Below are positions 28,548-37,525 of a DNA stretch of 49,895 bases, in pieces (position 1 is the first letter of the stretch; every line of letters begins with the position of its first letter). Both the position numbers and the translations under genes were made by a program. Source of the stretch: an uncultured Granulosicoccaceae bacterium. Lineage in GTDB: Bacteria > Pseudomonadota > Gammaproteobacteria > Granulosicoccales > Granulosicoccaceae. The notes below the pieces were generated by a model. That model was not told the origin of the DNA. It searched no databases and saw nothing but the letters and a program-made list of their open reading frames with translations. The stretch covers positions 1 through 49,895 of the forward strand of contig CAKZVB010000042.1 in NCBI GenBank assembly GCA_937922015.1, in the 5' to 3' direction.

Positions 28548-30536
28548 TTGTCTGTCGATCAGCAACAAGGCCAGTCGGAAGGTCACGGCAGTAGCTCTGT
28601 AACCATCGTTACAGAGCCAGGTAGTGTTGCTGAAGTTCTGGGTAATGACGGCCCGTTTGCGGACAACAAACCGGGATTTCGTGCGCGCTCAGAGCAGCAG
28701 GAGCTGGCGATGGCAATTGATAAATGCATTGCCGAAAATAATATTCTTGTCGGGGAAGCAGGCACTGGAGTGGGTAAAACCTTTGCCTATCTGGTACCGG
28801 CACTGACCTGTGGCAAGCGGGTAATTCTATCAACCGGCACCCGACACCTGCAGGATCAGCTGTTTCACACGGACTTACCAGTCGTGAAGCGCGCGTTGCG
28901 ACGTCATCCGAAAGTAGCCTTGCTCAAAGGCCGCGCCAACTACCTGTGCAGGCGGCGGCTTGAAATGGCCATGCACAATCCGGCGCTGCGAGATCCGACA
29001 CTGTCTGCCCAGCTTGCGCAGATCAGAAACTGGGCAGGCCAGACCGACACTGGCGATATTTCGGAAGTGCTGGAAGTGCCCGAGTCTTCCCCGGTTTGGT
29101 CGTATGTAACATCGAGTGATGATTTTTGCAGTGATCACAATCCCGAAGACATGCCCGGTTGTTTTGTCACTCGTGCGCGCAAGAGAGCGATGGAGGCGGC
29201 CATTGTGGTGGTCAATCATCATCTTTTTTGTGCAGATCTGGCGTTGAAGGAGGGGTCGTTCGGGGAAATCCTGCCGGAAACGGATGTGGTAATCATCGAT
29301 GAAGCGCATCAGCTGCCGGATACCGCTGCCATTTTTTTCGGCCGCAGGCTAAGCAGTCGCCAGTTGTTCGACCTCGCGCGTGACAGTCATGCAGAATTTC
29401 TCTCCGAAGCGCCGGATGTGGTTGAAATAAAAGATCGCTCCGAGGCTCTGGAAAAATCCGTGCGTGATTTTCGTTTGTCACTTGGCCTGGGACAAAGGCG
29501 AGATGCGTGGGGGGCGGTAGAGTCGCAGACCACAGTGACGGCAGCGCTTGAACTTATGCGCGACTCGCTTGAGTTGTTGTTCGAACCTCTCGATGCGGCC
29601 TCTGTGCGTGGCAAAGGTCTTGAGAGTTGCAGGCGTCGTTGTCTGGCACACATGGAAGTGCTTGAGTCCTACACGGATAGTCGTGATGAGACGTACATCC
29701 ACTGGTTCGAAACGTATCGAACCGGTTTTAGCCTGAATCTCACCCCGCAAAATGTTGCCGAACCCTTTTCAAGTGCATTGTCACAGCTCAAGTGTTCCTG
29801 GGTGTTTACCTCGGCCACACTTGCGGTTAACGATAGTTTTGAACATTTTGAATCGCAGCTGGGTATTGAAGAGTGCAATGAGATTCAGGTTGACAGTCCG
29901 TTCGACTACAAAAAAAATGCAATGTTGTATCTGCCAGCCAATATGCCGGCACCGCAGGAGAGTACATTTGATGCGGCGGTGCTCCGGATATCTCTGGAGG
30001 TAGTTGCAGCCAGTAAGGGGCGGGCTTTTATTTTGTTTACCAGCCACCGCGCACTTGAACTTGCAGCTGCAGAAATGCGCAGAAGCTGCCAATACCCGGT
30101 GCTTGTTCAGGGGCAAATGCCCAAGCGTGAGCTGGTTGATGCGTTTCAATCAATGGGCAATGCTGTGTTGCTTGGTACCAGTAGTTTCTGGGAAGGCGTT
30201 GATGTGCGTGGTGACGCCTTGTCCTGTGTGATTATTGACCGGTTGCCGTTTGCCTCACCGGGAGATCCTGTGTTGCAGGCGCGCATTCAAGGCTTGCAAA
30301 AGAATGGTAAAAATGCCTTTATGGATTATCAATTGCCCAAGGCGGTGCTGACGCTAAAACAGGGAGTAGGGCGTTTAATTCGCGACGTCAATGATCGCGG
30401 CGTACTGGTGATTTGTGATCCGAGATTGCAAACTAAAGAGTATGGAAATACCTTTCTCAGCAGTCTGCCCGATATGCGAATTGTGCAAAAACCGGAAAGC
30501 GTTGAGCGTTTCTTTGAAATCGAAAATCATGAATAA
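28548..30536 (+). CDS. yoaA: DinG-family ATP-dependent DNA helicase, YoaA-like
   Basis: This 662-residue protein starts at TTG 28548, with AAGGTG 7 bases upstream. It is an iron-sulfur XPD/Rad3-type superfamily 2 helicase. Walker A is GEAGTGVGKTFAYL (~residues 66-79), and DEAH-box Walker B is IIDEAHQLPD. The Fe-S-region cysteines appear in NYLCRRRL, DDFCSD and PGCFVTR. Motifs V and VI are GTSSFWEGVDVRGD and LKQGVGRLIRD. YoaA acts in replication-fork repair with the HolC clamp-loader subunit. It is followed by tsaB after 60 bp, the same pairing as in enterobacteria. The N-terminal ~45 residues before the helicase core are not conserved. Confidence 0.92.
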   Translation: MSVDQQQGQSEGHGSSSVTIVTEPGSVAEVLGNDGPFADNKPGFRARSEQQELAMAIDKCIAENNILVGEAGTGVGKTFAYLVPALTCGKRVILSTGTRHLQDQLFHTDLPVVKRALRRHPKVALLKGRANYLCRRRLEMAMHNPALRDPTLSAQLAQIRNWAGQTDTGDISEVLEVPESSPVWSYVTSSDDFCSDHNPEDMPGCFVTRARKRAMEAAIVVVNHHLFCADLALKEGSFGEILPETDVVIIDEAHQLPDTAAIFFGRRLSSRQLFDLARDSHAEFLSEAPDVVEIKDRSEALEKSVRDFRLSLGLGQRRDAWGAVESQTTVTAALELMRDSLELLFEPLDAASVRGKGLESCRRRCLAHMEVLESYTDSRDETYIHWFETYRTGFSLNLTPQNVAEPFSSALSQLKCSWVFTSATLAVNDSFEHFESQLGIEECNEIQVDSPFDYKKNAMLYLPANMPAPQESTFDAAVLRISLEVVAASKGRAFILFTSHRALELAAAEMRRSCQYPVLVQGQMPKRELVDAFQSMGNAVLLGTSSFWEGVDVRGDALSCVIIDRLPFASPGDPVLQARIQGLQKNGKNAFMDYQLPKAVLTLKQGVGRLIRDVNDRGVLVICDPRLQTKEYGNTFLSSLPDMRIVQKPESVERFFEIENHE

Positions 30537-30596
30537 CGTCTTTTATGTTTTATCAGCCGGCGCTGATTTCTGTGGCAATGCAGTGGTGCGTTCGCT

Positions 30597-31283
30597 GTGA
30601 ATATTGTTGCACTGGATACTGCAACAGAGGCCTGCTCAGTCGCTTTGCTGTGTGGGGGCGAAGTCCAGTCCCGCTATCAGGTAGCGCCGAAAATACATGC
30701 AAAAGTATTGCTGCCGATGCTTGATGAGCTAATGGCCGAGGCGCAAATTGGACCACAACAACTGGATGCCGTGGCATTCGGTCGTGGTCCTGGTGGCTTC
30801 ACCGGTGTGCGAATAGCCACTGCGGCGGCGCAGGCAATTGCGCTGGGTGCAGACATACCGGCAGCACCGGTATCGACTCTTGCAGCAATCGCATTACGTG
30901 CAAATCGTGAGGGTGGTTGTAAAAAAATTGCGGTGGCGATAGATGCGCGCATGAGTGAAGTGTACTGGGGAGCTTATCTGGCCGGGTCGGCAGAACCGAC
31001 GCTGGTTGGTATAGAATGCGTTTGCGCGCCTGACCAGGTGCCGGCGCTTGAGGGCGACTGGAAAACTGCAGGTACCGGTTGGCAGGTATGGCCTGATCAG
31101 CTTTTGGCAGCCAGCGGTGTGCAGGTTACCAATGATACCGATCCGTTTCCCCATGCCCTGGATATACTGAGTATCGGCGGTGAAATGATAAAACAAGGTC
31201 GTGGCGTCGCAGCCGAGTCTGCATTGCCTGTTTATCTGCGTGACAATGTGGCGCGTACTGAAGCACAACGCAAAGCCATCTAA
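30597..31283 (+). CDS. tsaB: tRNA threonylcarbamoyladenosine modification protein TsaB
   Basis: This 228-residue protein starts with GTG at 30597. It is a degenerate ASKHA-fold scaffold of the TsaBDE complex that makes t6A37 in tRNAs reading ANN codons. Marks are MNIVALDTATEACSVAL at the N-terminus, KIHAKVLLPMLDELM, and AVAFGRGPGGFTGVRIATAAAQ (~residues 59-80; only part is typical). It is next to the YoaA-like helicase and could be co-transcribed with it. Confidence 0.95.
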   Translation: MNIVALDTATEACSVALLCGGEVQSRYQVAPKIHAKVLLPMLDELMAEAQIGPQQLDAVAFGRGPGGFTGVRIATAAAQAIALGADIPAAPVSTLAAIALRANREGGCKKIAVAIDARMSEVYWGAYLAGSAEPTLVGIECVCAPDQVPALEGDWKTAGTGWQVWPDQLLAASGVQVTNDTDPFPHALDILSIGGEMIKQGRGVAAESALPVYLRDNVARTEAQRKAI

Positions 31284-31369
31284 TTTTTAAGATCTGTTTT
31301 AATCAGGATTGTTTTAGTCGTATTGCGTGGAACATCCCGGATCTAACTTTAAACCCGGAGGAATCAGTG

Positions 31370-32176
31370 GTGAATACAGTGCAACTGGACGATCAACAGA
31401 TCAAAACATTTCAGGACAACGGCGTTGTGCTGATTCGTGGTTTGTTTAAAGACTGGATAGAGCCTTTGCGCGCCGGTATTGACCACAATATGAAGCAGCC
31501 TGGTGAATACGGAAAAAATTACACTCAGGATGGGCAGAGCGGACATTTCTTTGGTGACTACTGTAACTGGCAGCGAATACCTCAGTATCGTGACTTTCTG
31601 TTCAACTCACCTGCCGCCGAGGTCACTGCACAACTGGTAGGGTCTGACACGATTAGAATTTTTCATGAACACGTTTTAGTCAAAGAACCCGGTACTACCC
31701 AGAAAACACCATGGCATCACGATCAGCCGTATTATTGCGTGGACGGCAAACAGTTATGTAGCTTATGGATACCACTTGATCCGGTCGCACAGTCAGTCTG
31801 TCCGGAGTTTATTGCCGGTTCGCATCAGTGGGGTAAGTTCTTTGTGCCAACAAAATTCACCGGCGCACAGTATCAGCGCGAGGATGAGCAGTTATCAGTC
31901 ATGCCTGACATAGACAATGAGCGTGATGACTACGATATCCTGTCCTGGAGCCTTGAACCGGGTGATTGCATTGCGTTCCACTATCTGACCGTACACGGTG
32001 CGCCACAGAACCTCAGTGATCAAAGACGCAGGGCTTTTTCGGCCAGATTGATGGGTGATGATGCAGTTTTTGCGGAAAGAGGAGGAGAGATATCTCCACC
32101 GTTTCCAGGTATCGAGAAGAAATTGTCTCCCGGTGCGCCCATGGATGCTGAAGAGTTTCCTGTTGTCTATGGCTGA
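31370..32176 (+). CDS. Phytanoyl-CoA dioxygenase (PhyH) family protein
   Basis: Read from GTG 31370 it gives 268 residues; GGAGGA lies 7 bases upstream, and a second GTG 3 bp earlier is too close to it. This is a Fe(II)/2-oxoglutarate dioxygenase fold. TPWHHDQPYY (~residue 116) carries the HxD metal ligands, CIAFHYLTVHGAP the distal His, and RRRAFSARL the Arg that would bind 2-oxoglutarate. The size fits small bacterial PhyH proteins, whose substrates range widely, so none is proposed. It is near tsaB but 86 bp separates them. Confidence 0.85.
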   Translation: MNTVQLDDQQIKTFQDNGVVLIRGLFKDWIEPLRAGIDHNMKQPGEYGKNYTQDGQSGHFFGDYCNWQRIPQYRDFLFNSPAAEVTAQLVGSDTIRIFHEHVLVKEPGTTQKTPWHHDQPYYCVDGKQLCSLWIPLDPVAQSVCPEFIAGSHQWGKFFVPTKFTGAQYQREDEQLSVMPDIDNERDDYDILSWSLEPGDCIAFHYLTVHGAPQNLSDQRRRAFSARLMGDDAVFAERGGEISPPFPGIEKKLSPGAPMDAEEFPVVYG

Positions 32177-32315
32177 ATGCTGGCTTCCGGTTTGCTTGCG
32201 TTGCTGCTTTTCGAAGCGGCAGGTAAGCCTGAGGCGAAGCGCGCCACATGATTAAATCACAGGTGTTTAGAGCAGGCGGGCAGGCACGCTGATGTTGTTG
32301 CCGTTGCAGCGTAAT

Positions 32316-33038
32316 TTATTTTTTCGCTGTTGATACAAGTATTTGTTTTCGCCTCGCCTCTGGAAGTTTTTCTATTGCATAGCGCAGCATGGTGCGTGGC
32401 ATCGTGGCTGAATTTTTTTTAATAAACGCCAGCAGGCGTTTTTGATTGCGTTTTCCTGCTTCTCTTAACATCCAGCCCGTCGCTTTGTGCATCAGGTCCT
32501 GATCGTCATCCAGTCTTAGTTGTGCATATCGGAATGTGTCATCCAGATCATTTTGATGGATGTAATAGAAAGTAGACATCATCGCGATGCGCCTGTCCCA
32601 CAGGCTTTTGGCGTTGATCATTTTATCCAGTCGGCTGCGATCTTTATCATAGTGCCAGGCACCGCTGATGTAATGGGCGGAGGAATCCACCAGGTCCCAA
32701 TTGTTTATATGCTTTTTTAATTTGAAGAATGTTGTAACAATAGTTTTTTTGGTTTTTTCGTCACCGCGCTGATAGTGGTTGACCATTGCAATAAGCGCGA
32801 ACAAACGGATTTCATGCCATTCGTTTTGCAATAATAGTCCCATGTCTGATATTGATAGTGCGCCGCGAAGTTGTTTTTCCAGCTGTCGGATTTGCGGTAC
32901 ACGAATGCCTAGAAATTGATCGCCTTCAGAATATTCACCCGGTCCGGTTTTAAAGTACCGGACCGCTTTGGCTGCGTGTTCTTTGTTGGCTAACGCTTTC
33001 AGTTGTCTGGTAGCTGCTGCTGCATTGACACTGGCCAT
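32316..33038 (-). CDS. DNA alkylation repair enzyme (AlkD-like HEAT-repeat protein)
   Basis: The start is placed at ATG 33038 (MASVNAAAATRQ), giving 240 residues; the longer frame from 33092 overlaps the upstream gene and adds unlike residues. It is an all-helical AlkC/AlkD-type protein. FLGIRVPQIRQLEKQL (~residues 44-59), LQNEWHEIRLFALIAMV (~70-86) and NNWDLVDSSAHYI (~113-125) are characteristic, with W and D of NWDLVD at the active cleft. It probably removes bulky alkylated bases. It is the last gene of the leftward dap group, 7 bp after the YffB-like gene. Confidence 0.88.
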   Translation of the reverse strand: MASVNAAAATRQLKALANKEHAAKAVRYFKTGPGEYSEGDQFLGIRVPQIRQLEKQLRGALSISDMGLLLQNEWHEIRLFALIAMVNHYQRGDEKTKKTIVTTFFKLKKHINNWDLVDSSAHYISGAWHYDKDRSRLDKMINAKSLWDRRIAMMSTFYYIHQNDLDDTFRYAQLRLDDDQDLMHKATGWMLREAGKRNQKRLLAFIKKNSATMPRTMLRYAIEKLPEARRKQILVSTAKK

Positions 33039-33045
33039 GGAATGA

Positions 33046-33399
33046 CTACCCCAAATTGAGCAATGCGGAGTAGTCGTCTTTTGAAAAACCAATAAGTAGT
33101 TTGTTACCGCTTTTCAGTATCGGGCGTTTAATCATCGCCGGATGCTGACACAGAAGTGCGGCGACGTTTGACTCTGTGGTTGCGGTTTTGGTTTTATCAT
33201 CCAATTGACGCCAGGTAGTGCCGCGTTTGTTAAGAACGTTTTCCCAACCCAGCTTATCAATAAATGTCTGAATGGCTTTCTCGTCAATACCGTCGACTCT
33301 GTAGTCGTGGAATTGATATTCCACCTCGTGTTCATCGAGGTAGCGACGCGCTTTTTTAATCGTGTCGCAATTCTTGATACCGTAGAGTGTGCTGGCCAT
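33046..33399 (-). CDS. yffB: ArsC/Spx-family thioredoxin-fold protein, YffB-like
   Basis: This 117-residue protein has the thioredoxin-like fold of the ArsC family. The opening [22 protein letters not shown] is the YffB signature, with a single Cys at ~11 and no CxxC or CX5R arsenate motif, so true arsenate reductase activity is doubtful. IKRPILKSGNKLLIGF closes the fold. Its ATG overlaps the dapD stop (TAATG). In gammaproteobacteria this gene type commonly sits beside dapD or dapE, for reasons unknown. Confidence 0.88.
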   Translation of the reverse strand: MASTLYGIKNCDTIKKARRYLDEHEVEYQFHDYRVDGIDEKAIQTFIDKLGWENVLNKRGTTWRQLDDKTKTATTESNVAALLCQHPAMIKRPILKSGNKLLIGFSKDDYSALLNLG

Positions 33400-34229
33400 T
33401 AGTCGATAGTGCGCAGTAGTTCATTGATACCAACCTTACTGCGGGTTTTTTCGTCGACACGTTTTACTATGACCGCGCAGTAGAGGCTGTACTTACCATC
33501 GGCCGATGGCAGATTACCCGACACGACAACCGAGCCGGCAGGAACGCGACCGTAGAGTACCTGGTCGTTTTCGCGATCGTAGATTTTTGTGCTTTGTCCG
33601 ATGTAGACACCCATGGAGATAACCGCGCCCTCTTCGACAATCACACCTTCCACCACTTCAGATCGCGCGCCGACAAAACAGTTGTCTTCGATAATGGTTG
33701 GTGAGGCTTGTAGTGGCTCCAGAACTCCACCGATACCGACGCCGCCGGATAGATGTACGTTTTTACCTATCTGCGCACAGGACCCTACAGTGGCCCAGGT
33801 GTCGACCATGGTGCCGCTGTCGACGTAGGCGCCTATGTTTACATATGACGGCATGAGTACGGTGTCACTGGCGACAAACGATCCTTTACGCGCAACCGCG
33901 GGCGGTACAACCCGAACCCCGGAGGCGGCGAATTGTTCTGCGGTGTAGTTTGCGTATTTTGAGTCGACCTTGTCGTAGAACTGCGTGTATCCACCGGCAC
34001 TCATCGGCTCGTTGTCGCGAATTCGGAATGACAGTAACACCGCCTTCTTTAGCCATTCATTGACCACCCAGTCTCCAACACCACGGCGCTCTGCAACTCT
34101 TGCCTGGCCGGAATCGATAAGCTCGATGGCCTGATCTACTGCTGCTTTGGTGTCCGCGTCGACTGTGGATGGGGTTATCTCAGCGCGGCGTTCAAAGGCA
34201 TCGTTAATAATTTGTTCAAGATCTGACAT
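33399..34229 (-). CDS. dapD: 2,3,4,5-tetrahydropyridine-2,6-dicarboxylate N-succinyltransferase
   Basis: The start is placed at ATG 34229 ([10 protein letters not shown]), giving 276 residues, the normal DapD length; an in-frame ATG at 34271 adds 14 residues. It succinylates tetrahydrodipicolinate in the lysine/meso-diaminopimelate pathway. The left-handed beta-helix is seen in repeated hexapeptides ([37 protein letters not shown]; only part is typical). [17 protein letters not shown] precedes it. It follows dapC in the same direction after 117 bp. Confidence 0.95.
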   Translation of the reverse strand: MSDLEQIINDAFERRAEITPSTVDADTKAAVDQAIELIDSGQARVAERRGVGDWVVNEWLKKAVLLSFRIRDNEPMSAGGYTQFYDKVDSKYANYTAEQFAASGVRVVPPAVARKGSFVASDTVLMPSYVNIGAYVDSGTMVDTWATVGSCAQIGKNVHLSGGVGIGGVLEPLQASPTIIEDNCFVGARSEVVEGVIVEEGAVISMGVYIGQSTKIYDRENDQVLYGRVPAGSVVVSGNLPSADGKYSLYCAVIVKRVDEKTRSKVGINELLRTID

Positions 34230-34346
34230 GTTGTTTCTCGTGGAAAATTTGGAAAACGGAGTAAAGCCCAATACGGGTTCATATTATCGTTATTTGGTGA
34301 ATTAGTCCTGCGAATATTGGGACAAATTTACCTGACGGATGCTCAA

Positions 34347-35546
34347 TCAGCTGTCGCTCAGGCAGTCTACTATTCGACTCGCGGCCTCAGTGCATTGCTC
34401 GATCGGGGCGACCAGCGCTATTCTGATGTGTTGATCACCGGGGTTGAGTTGACGAGCCTCGCGCGACAGGTAGCTGCCCGGAAGTACTTTTACGTTTTTT
34501 TGTTGCAGCAATTTGCGCGTGAAGCCGGTGTCGCTTTGTTCAAGGTTCGGCCAGAGAAAAAAGCCCGCATCAGGTTGTGTGGTATTGAGCGCTGCTGAGA
34601 CAATCTCAAGAACAGCACTGTACTTTGCGCGGTACAGGCTGCGATTTTCAATCACGTGTTTCTCGTCCTGCCACGCAACTGTGCTGGCGGTGTCTGTATG
34701 CACTGGCATTGCGCAGCCGTGATAGGTGCGATACAACAGAAAGGCTTTCAGTATGTCTTTGTCCCCGGCGACAAAACCGGAACGCAGGCCCGGAAGGTTG
34801 CTGCGTTTCGACAGGCTGTTGAACACGATACATCTTTTAAATGAATCGTTACCGATGGCCGCTGCCGCCTGTAACAAGCCGGCGGGTTTATTTTGTTCAT
34901 CCGGATAGATCTCTGAATAACACTCGTCGCTGACGATCAGGAAGTTATATTTTTCAGCCAGGTTTAACAGTTGCTGCAAGGTACTCTGTGGTATCACTGC
35001 ACCGGATGGATTTCCGGGAGTACACAAGTAAATAAGCTGGCATTGCTTCCAGATGTCTTCATCAATTGAGTCGAAATCCGGTTGATAGTTGTGCGCAGCA
35101 GGCGTGTTGTAAAACCACGGCTGGGCGCCTGCCAGCAGTGCAGCGCCTTCGTATATTTGATAGAAAGGATTTGGCATCAGGATGAGCTTTTTTGATGACG
35201 ATTGATCGAACAAACATTGTGCAATCGCAAATAATGCTTCACGCGTGCCATTGACCGGCAATACATTTTGATCTGCGTTCACCGAGCCTGGCGGCAAATT
35301 GAATCGTGAACTAACCCATTGAGCTATAGCCGTTCGTAAAGCTGCACTGCCGGGTGTCGGCGGATACTTGACAACACCGGACAAACTATTTTGCAGTGCC
35401 TCAAGCACGAATTGCGGCGGCTGATGTTTTGGTTCGCCGATCGACATATCAATAGGTGAAAGATCTGCCGGTGCGACCAGGTCAGCGCACAGTTCTTTTA
35501 AGCGCTGAAACGGATAAGGCTGTAGTGCTGCAAGATTCGGGTTCAT
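34347..35546 (-). CDS. dapC: N-succinyldiaminopimelate aminotransferase
   Basis: This 399-residue PLP-dependent fold-type I aminotransferase is of the DapC type. It uses glutamate to aminate N-succinyl-2-amino-6-oxopimelate. IDMSIGEPKHQPPQFVLEAL (~residues 32-51) is the DapC opening, YLCTPGNPSGAVIP and VSDECYSEIY are the mid motifs, and NSLSKRSNLPGLRSGF (near residue 247) contains the PLP Lys. It is preceded by uraH with only 2 bp between, and dapD follows, so the pair catalyses successive succinylase-branch steps. Confidence 0.93.
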   Translation of the reverse strand: MNPNLAALQPYPFQRLKELCADLVAPADLSPIDMSIGEPKHQPPQFVLEALQNSLSGVVKYPPTPGSAALRTAIAQWVSSRFNLPPGSVNADQNVLPVNGTREALFAIAQCLFDQSSSKKLILMPNPFYQIYEGAALLAGAQPWFYNTPAAHNYQPDFDSIDEDIWKQCQLIYLCTPGNPSGAVIPQSTLQQLLNLAEKYNFLIVSDECYSEIYPDEQNKPAGLLQAAAAIGNDSFKRCIVFNSLSKRSNLPGLRSGFVAGDKDILKAFLLYRTYHGCAMPVHTDTASTVAWQDEKHVIENRSLYRAKYSAVLEIVSAALNTTQPDAGFFLWPNLEQSDTGFTRKLLQQKNVKVLPGSYLSREARQLNPGDQHIRIALVAPIEQCTEAASRIVDCLSDS

Positions 35547-35548
35547 GG

Positions 35549-35896
35549 TCAGCTGCCGCGATAGGTTGAATAACCAAATGGCGACAACAACAGCGGTACA
35601 TGATAATGCTGATGTGGATTGTTGATGCCAAAGCGAATGATCACGATGTCCAGAAATAAGGGTTCTTCGGAGCTTGCACCGTTAGCCCTGAAGTAGTCGC
35701 CGGCGTGAAAATGCAGTTCGTGGATGCCGGGTTTGAGCGTACCGGGTTCGATCAGCGGGGTATCTGTTCTGCCGTCTCTGTTGGTGGTGAAATCCGCTAC
35801 GGCTTTTTTCAGGTCTCCGGTGAATAGTTCGATTTTTACGTTGGCCGCGGGAGCGCCGCGACTGGTGTCAAGGATATGAGTTGAAAGGCCTGCCAT
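35549..35896 (-). CDS. uraH: 5-hydroxyisourate hydrolase (transthyretin-like)
   Basis: This 115-residue protein is of normal length. It hydrolyses 5-hydroxyisourate, the product of urate oxidation, to OHCU. It starts LSTHILDTSRGAPAANVKIEL (~residues 4-24; only part is typical), contains FHAGDYF and HYHVPLLLSPFGYSTYRGS, whose YRGS end is diagnostic for HIUase over vertebrate transthyretin. No other urate-pathway gene lies in the window. It is fused transcriptionally (2-bp gap) to dapC, an odd partner. Confidence 0.95.
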   Translation of the reverse strand: MAGLSTHILDTSRGAPAANVKIELFTGDLKKAVADFTTNRDGRTDTPLIEPGTLKPGIHELHFHAGDYFRANGASSEEPLFLDIVIIRFGINNPHQHYHVPLLLSPFGYSTYRGS

Positions 35897-36034
35897 TGCG
35901 AGTTCTTACGTGACTGGAGTTTTCAATTATAAACGCAAAACCGTTGTATGATGTTGATTTAAATAAACGCCCGCAAATCTTAGCAGTTGTCATGAAGGGT
36001 GAGCGTCGGTTAATTTCTCAGCTGAAGGTTGTCC

Positions 36035-37525
36035 ATGAATAAATCAGTTTGCAAGTGCATAGTTTGCGGTGTCTGTTTTTCTCTCTCTGTTATTGCAAAT
36101 AAACCGGCGACTGCTCAACTGCTTGATATATTTAGCGATGACGAAATTCTGGAGAATATCGGCACGGCGCTTGGCTGTGATCTGAGTAGTCGTTTAAAGG
36201 CTGACATGATGGTCAATCCGCTGTTTGAATTCGATGGTGCGCAATGCAGTGCGGTTATACCCACAGAAACCGGCGCTTATTACACCGACCCCGCATGCAC
36301 CAATTCGATCGATTTCCGCAAAACGGGACAGCAGCAGTTTTGCGCAGAGGCGCTGGATAAGGAAAATCTCGGTCACGGCGATGCTGACACAGACGGGCAA
36401 TGGACAAGATCCCCCGGTACTGCTTATGACGTTGGTGCTGCCACGCTTGACGGCCTGTATCAACCCTATCGCACCAGTGTTGCTTTTCAAACCCATAACA
36501 CCGGGCGTGGCCAGTGCCGTCTTGCTATGCGTATCTATAAAAATGATTTACGCGACGGTCAGGCACAGTTGAAGCCAATGATCGCACTGCACGGTGGCAG
36601 CTGGAGCAGTCGTGGTTTCGGAACCTTTGGAATAGAGTCTGCCGTTGCCAGGTACACGGCACAGGGGTTTGTGGTTTTTGCGCCGTTTTATCGTTTACTT
36701 GACGATCGCGAGGGAGGTGCGTGCAATGGTGCCACGCTGTCGCAGATTACGGCAGACGTTGATTATGCATTGGCGTGGGTTGAAAACAATGCTCAAAGTT
36801 ACGGAGCTGGCGGCAGACCAGTGGTATTCGGTCAGTCGGCCGGAGCGCACCTGGCGTTGTCGTTGTCTGTAAATCATTCCTCCAGGGTTGCTGGTGCTCT
36901 GCTGTTGTACCCGCCGACGGATTTTACGGATTTTATATCAATGGTCAGGGTGGGGGACTACACCAACGAGGAAGGGCTGGGGATTCTGGCGAAAGTGCTC
37001 GGGCAGGATGCCGCTTCGTATGATCTGGCTGATTCTCCGGTGCCGGAGAATTCGTTTCCTGCGATCGTCGCAGATAGTCCTTCGGGCTACCCGCCGATGT
37101 TAATCATGCATGGGCAGGCAGATGAACTGGTTCCCGCGCGACAATCAATCCGTCTGTGTAATGCGCTGGCGGGCAGGGAATTGAATCAAGCCGTGGACAA
37201 CAGTAACGCGCTGTACCATCGTGTAGATTGTGGTGTCAGTAGTGAGTTGCATCTTTTTACACAAGGCAATCATGCATTGGACATTTGCCTGTCATCGGAC
37301 GATCTATTGTCGTCTACCTGTTTATCCGGCAGTGCAGAGAGCCGAGAACTGGTGGCCGATCAATTGCGGCACAGTAGTCGTTGGGCGGCTGGTGTTAGCT
37401 CGCCCGTTAGTGCCGGTGGTGGTCAGTTATCACCGGTAGCTGTCACGATGTTGCTGGTGATTTTCCTGCTCTGCTGCTGGCGAGGAAGTTACGCCCGATT
37501 AGTAAGTGTTGATCACAACAGTTAA
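36035..37525 (+). CDS. Secreted alpha/beta-hydrolase (esterase/lipase-like) with C-terminal membrane tail
   Basis: The start is placed at ATG 36035, with AAGG six bases upstream; TTG 36029 is less likely. It gives about 496 residues with a signal peptide (MNKSVCKCIVCGVCFSLSVI...ATAQ). The hydrolase fold shows ALHGGSW (oxyanion hole, ~residue 185), FGQSAGAHLA (nucleophile elbow GQSAG, ~266-270) and MHGQADELVP, which would give the acid Asp. GNHALD may carry the catalytic His. The tail has a Gly-rich GGG, a hydrophobic stretch VAVTMLLVIFLLCC, then R-rich residues, like a GlyGly-CTERM/rhombosortase-type anchor. Its substrate is unknown. The 3' end overlaps the convergent L,D-transpeptidase gene by 27 bp. 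Confidence 0.82.
   Translation: MNKSVCKCIVCGVCFSLSVIANKPATAQLLDIFSDDEILENIGTALGCDLSSRLKADMMVNPLFEFDGAQCSAVIPTETGAYYTDPACTNSIDFRKTGQQQFCAEALDKENLGHGDADTDGQWTRSPGTAYDVGAATLDGLYQPYRTSVAFQTHNTGRGQCRLAMRIYKNDLRDGQAQLKPMIALHGGSWSSRGFGTFGIESAVARYTAQGFVVFAPFYRLLDDREGGACNGATLSQITADVDYALAWVENNAQSYGAGGRPVVFGQSAGAHLALSLSVNHSSRVAGALLLYPPTDFTDFISMVRVGDYTNEEGLGILAKVLGQDAASYDLADSPVPENSFPAIVADSPSGYPPMLIMHGQADELVPARQSIRLCNALAGRELNQAVDNSNALYHRVDCGVSSELHLFTQGNHALDICLSSDDLLSSTCLSGSAESRELVADQLRHSSRWAAGVSSPVSAGGGQLSPVAVTMLLVIFLLCCWRGSYARLVSVDHNS

Noticed and set aside
33046-33399. True arsenate reductase
   Set aside because: Only one Cys near the N-terminus is present and the usual catalytic motifs of ArsC are missing; it matches the YffB subgroup instead.
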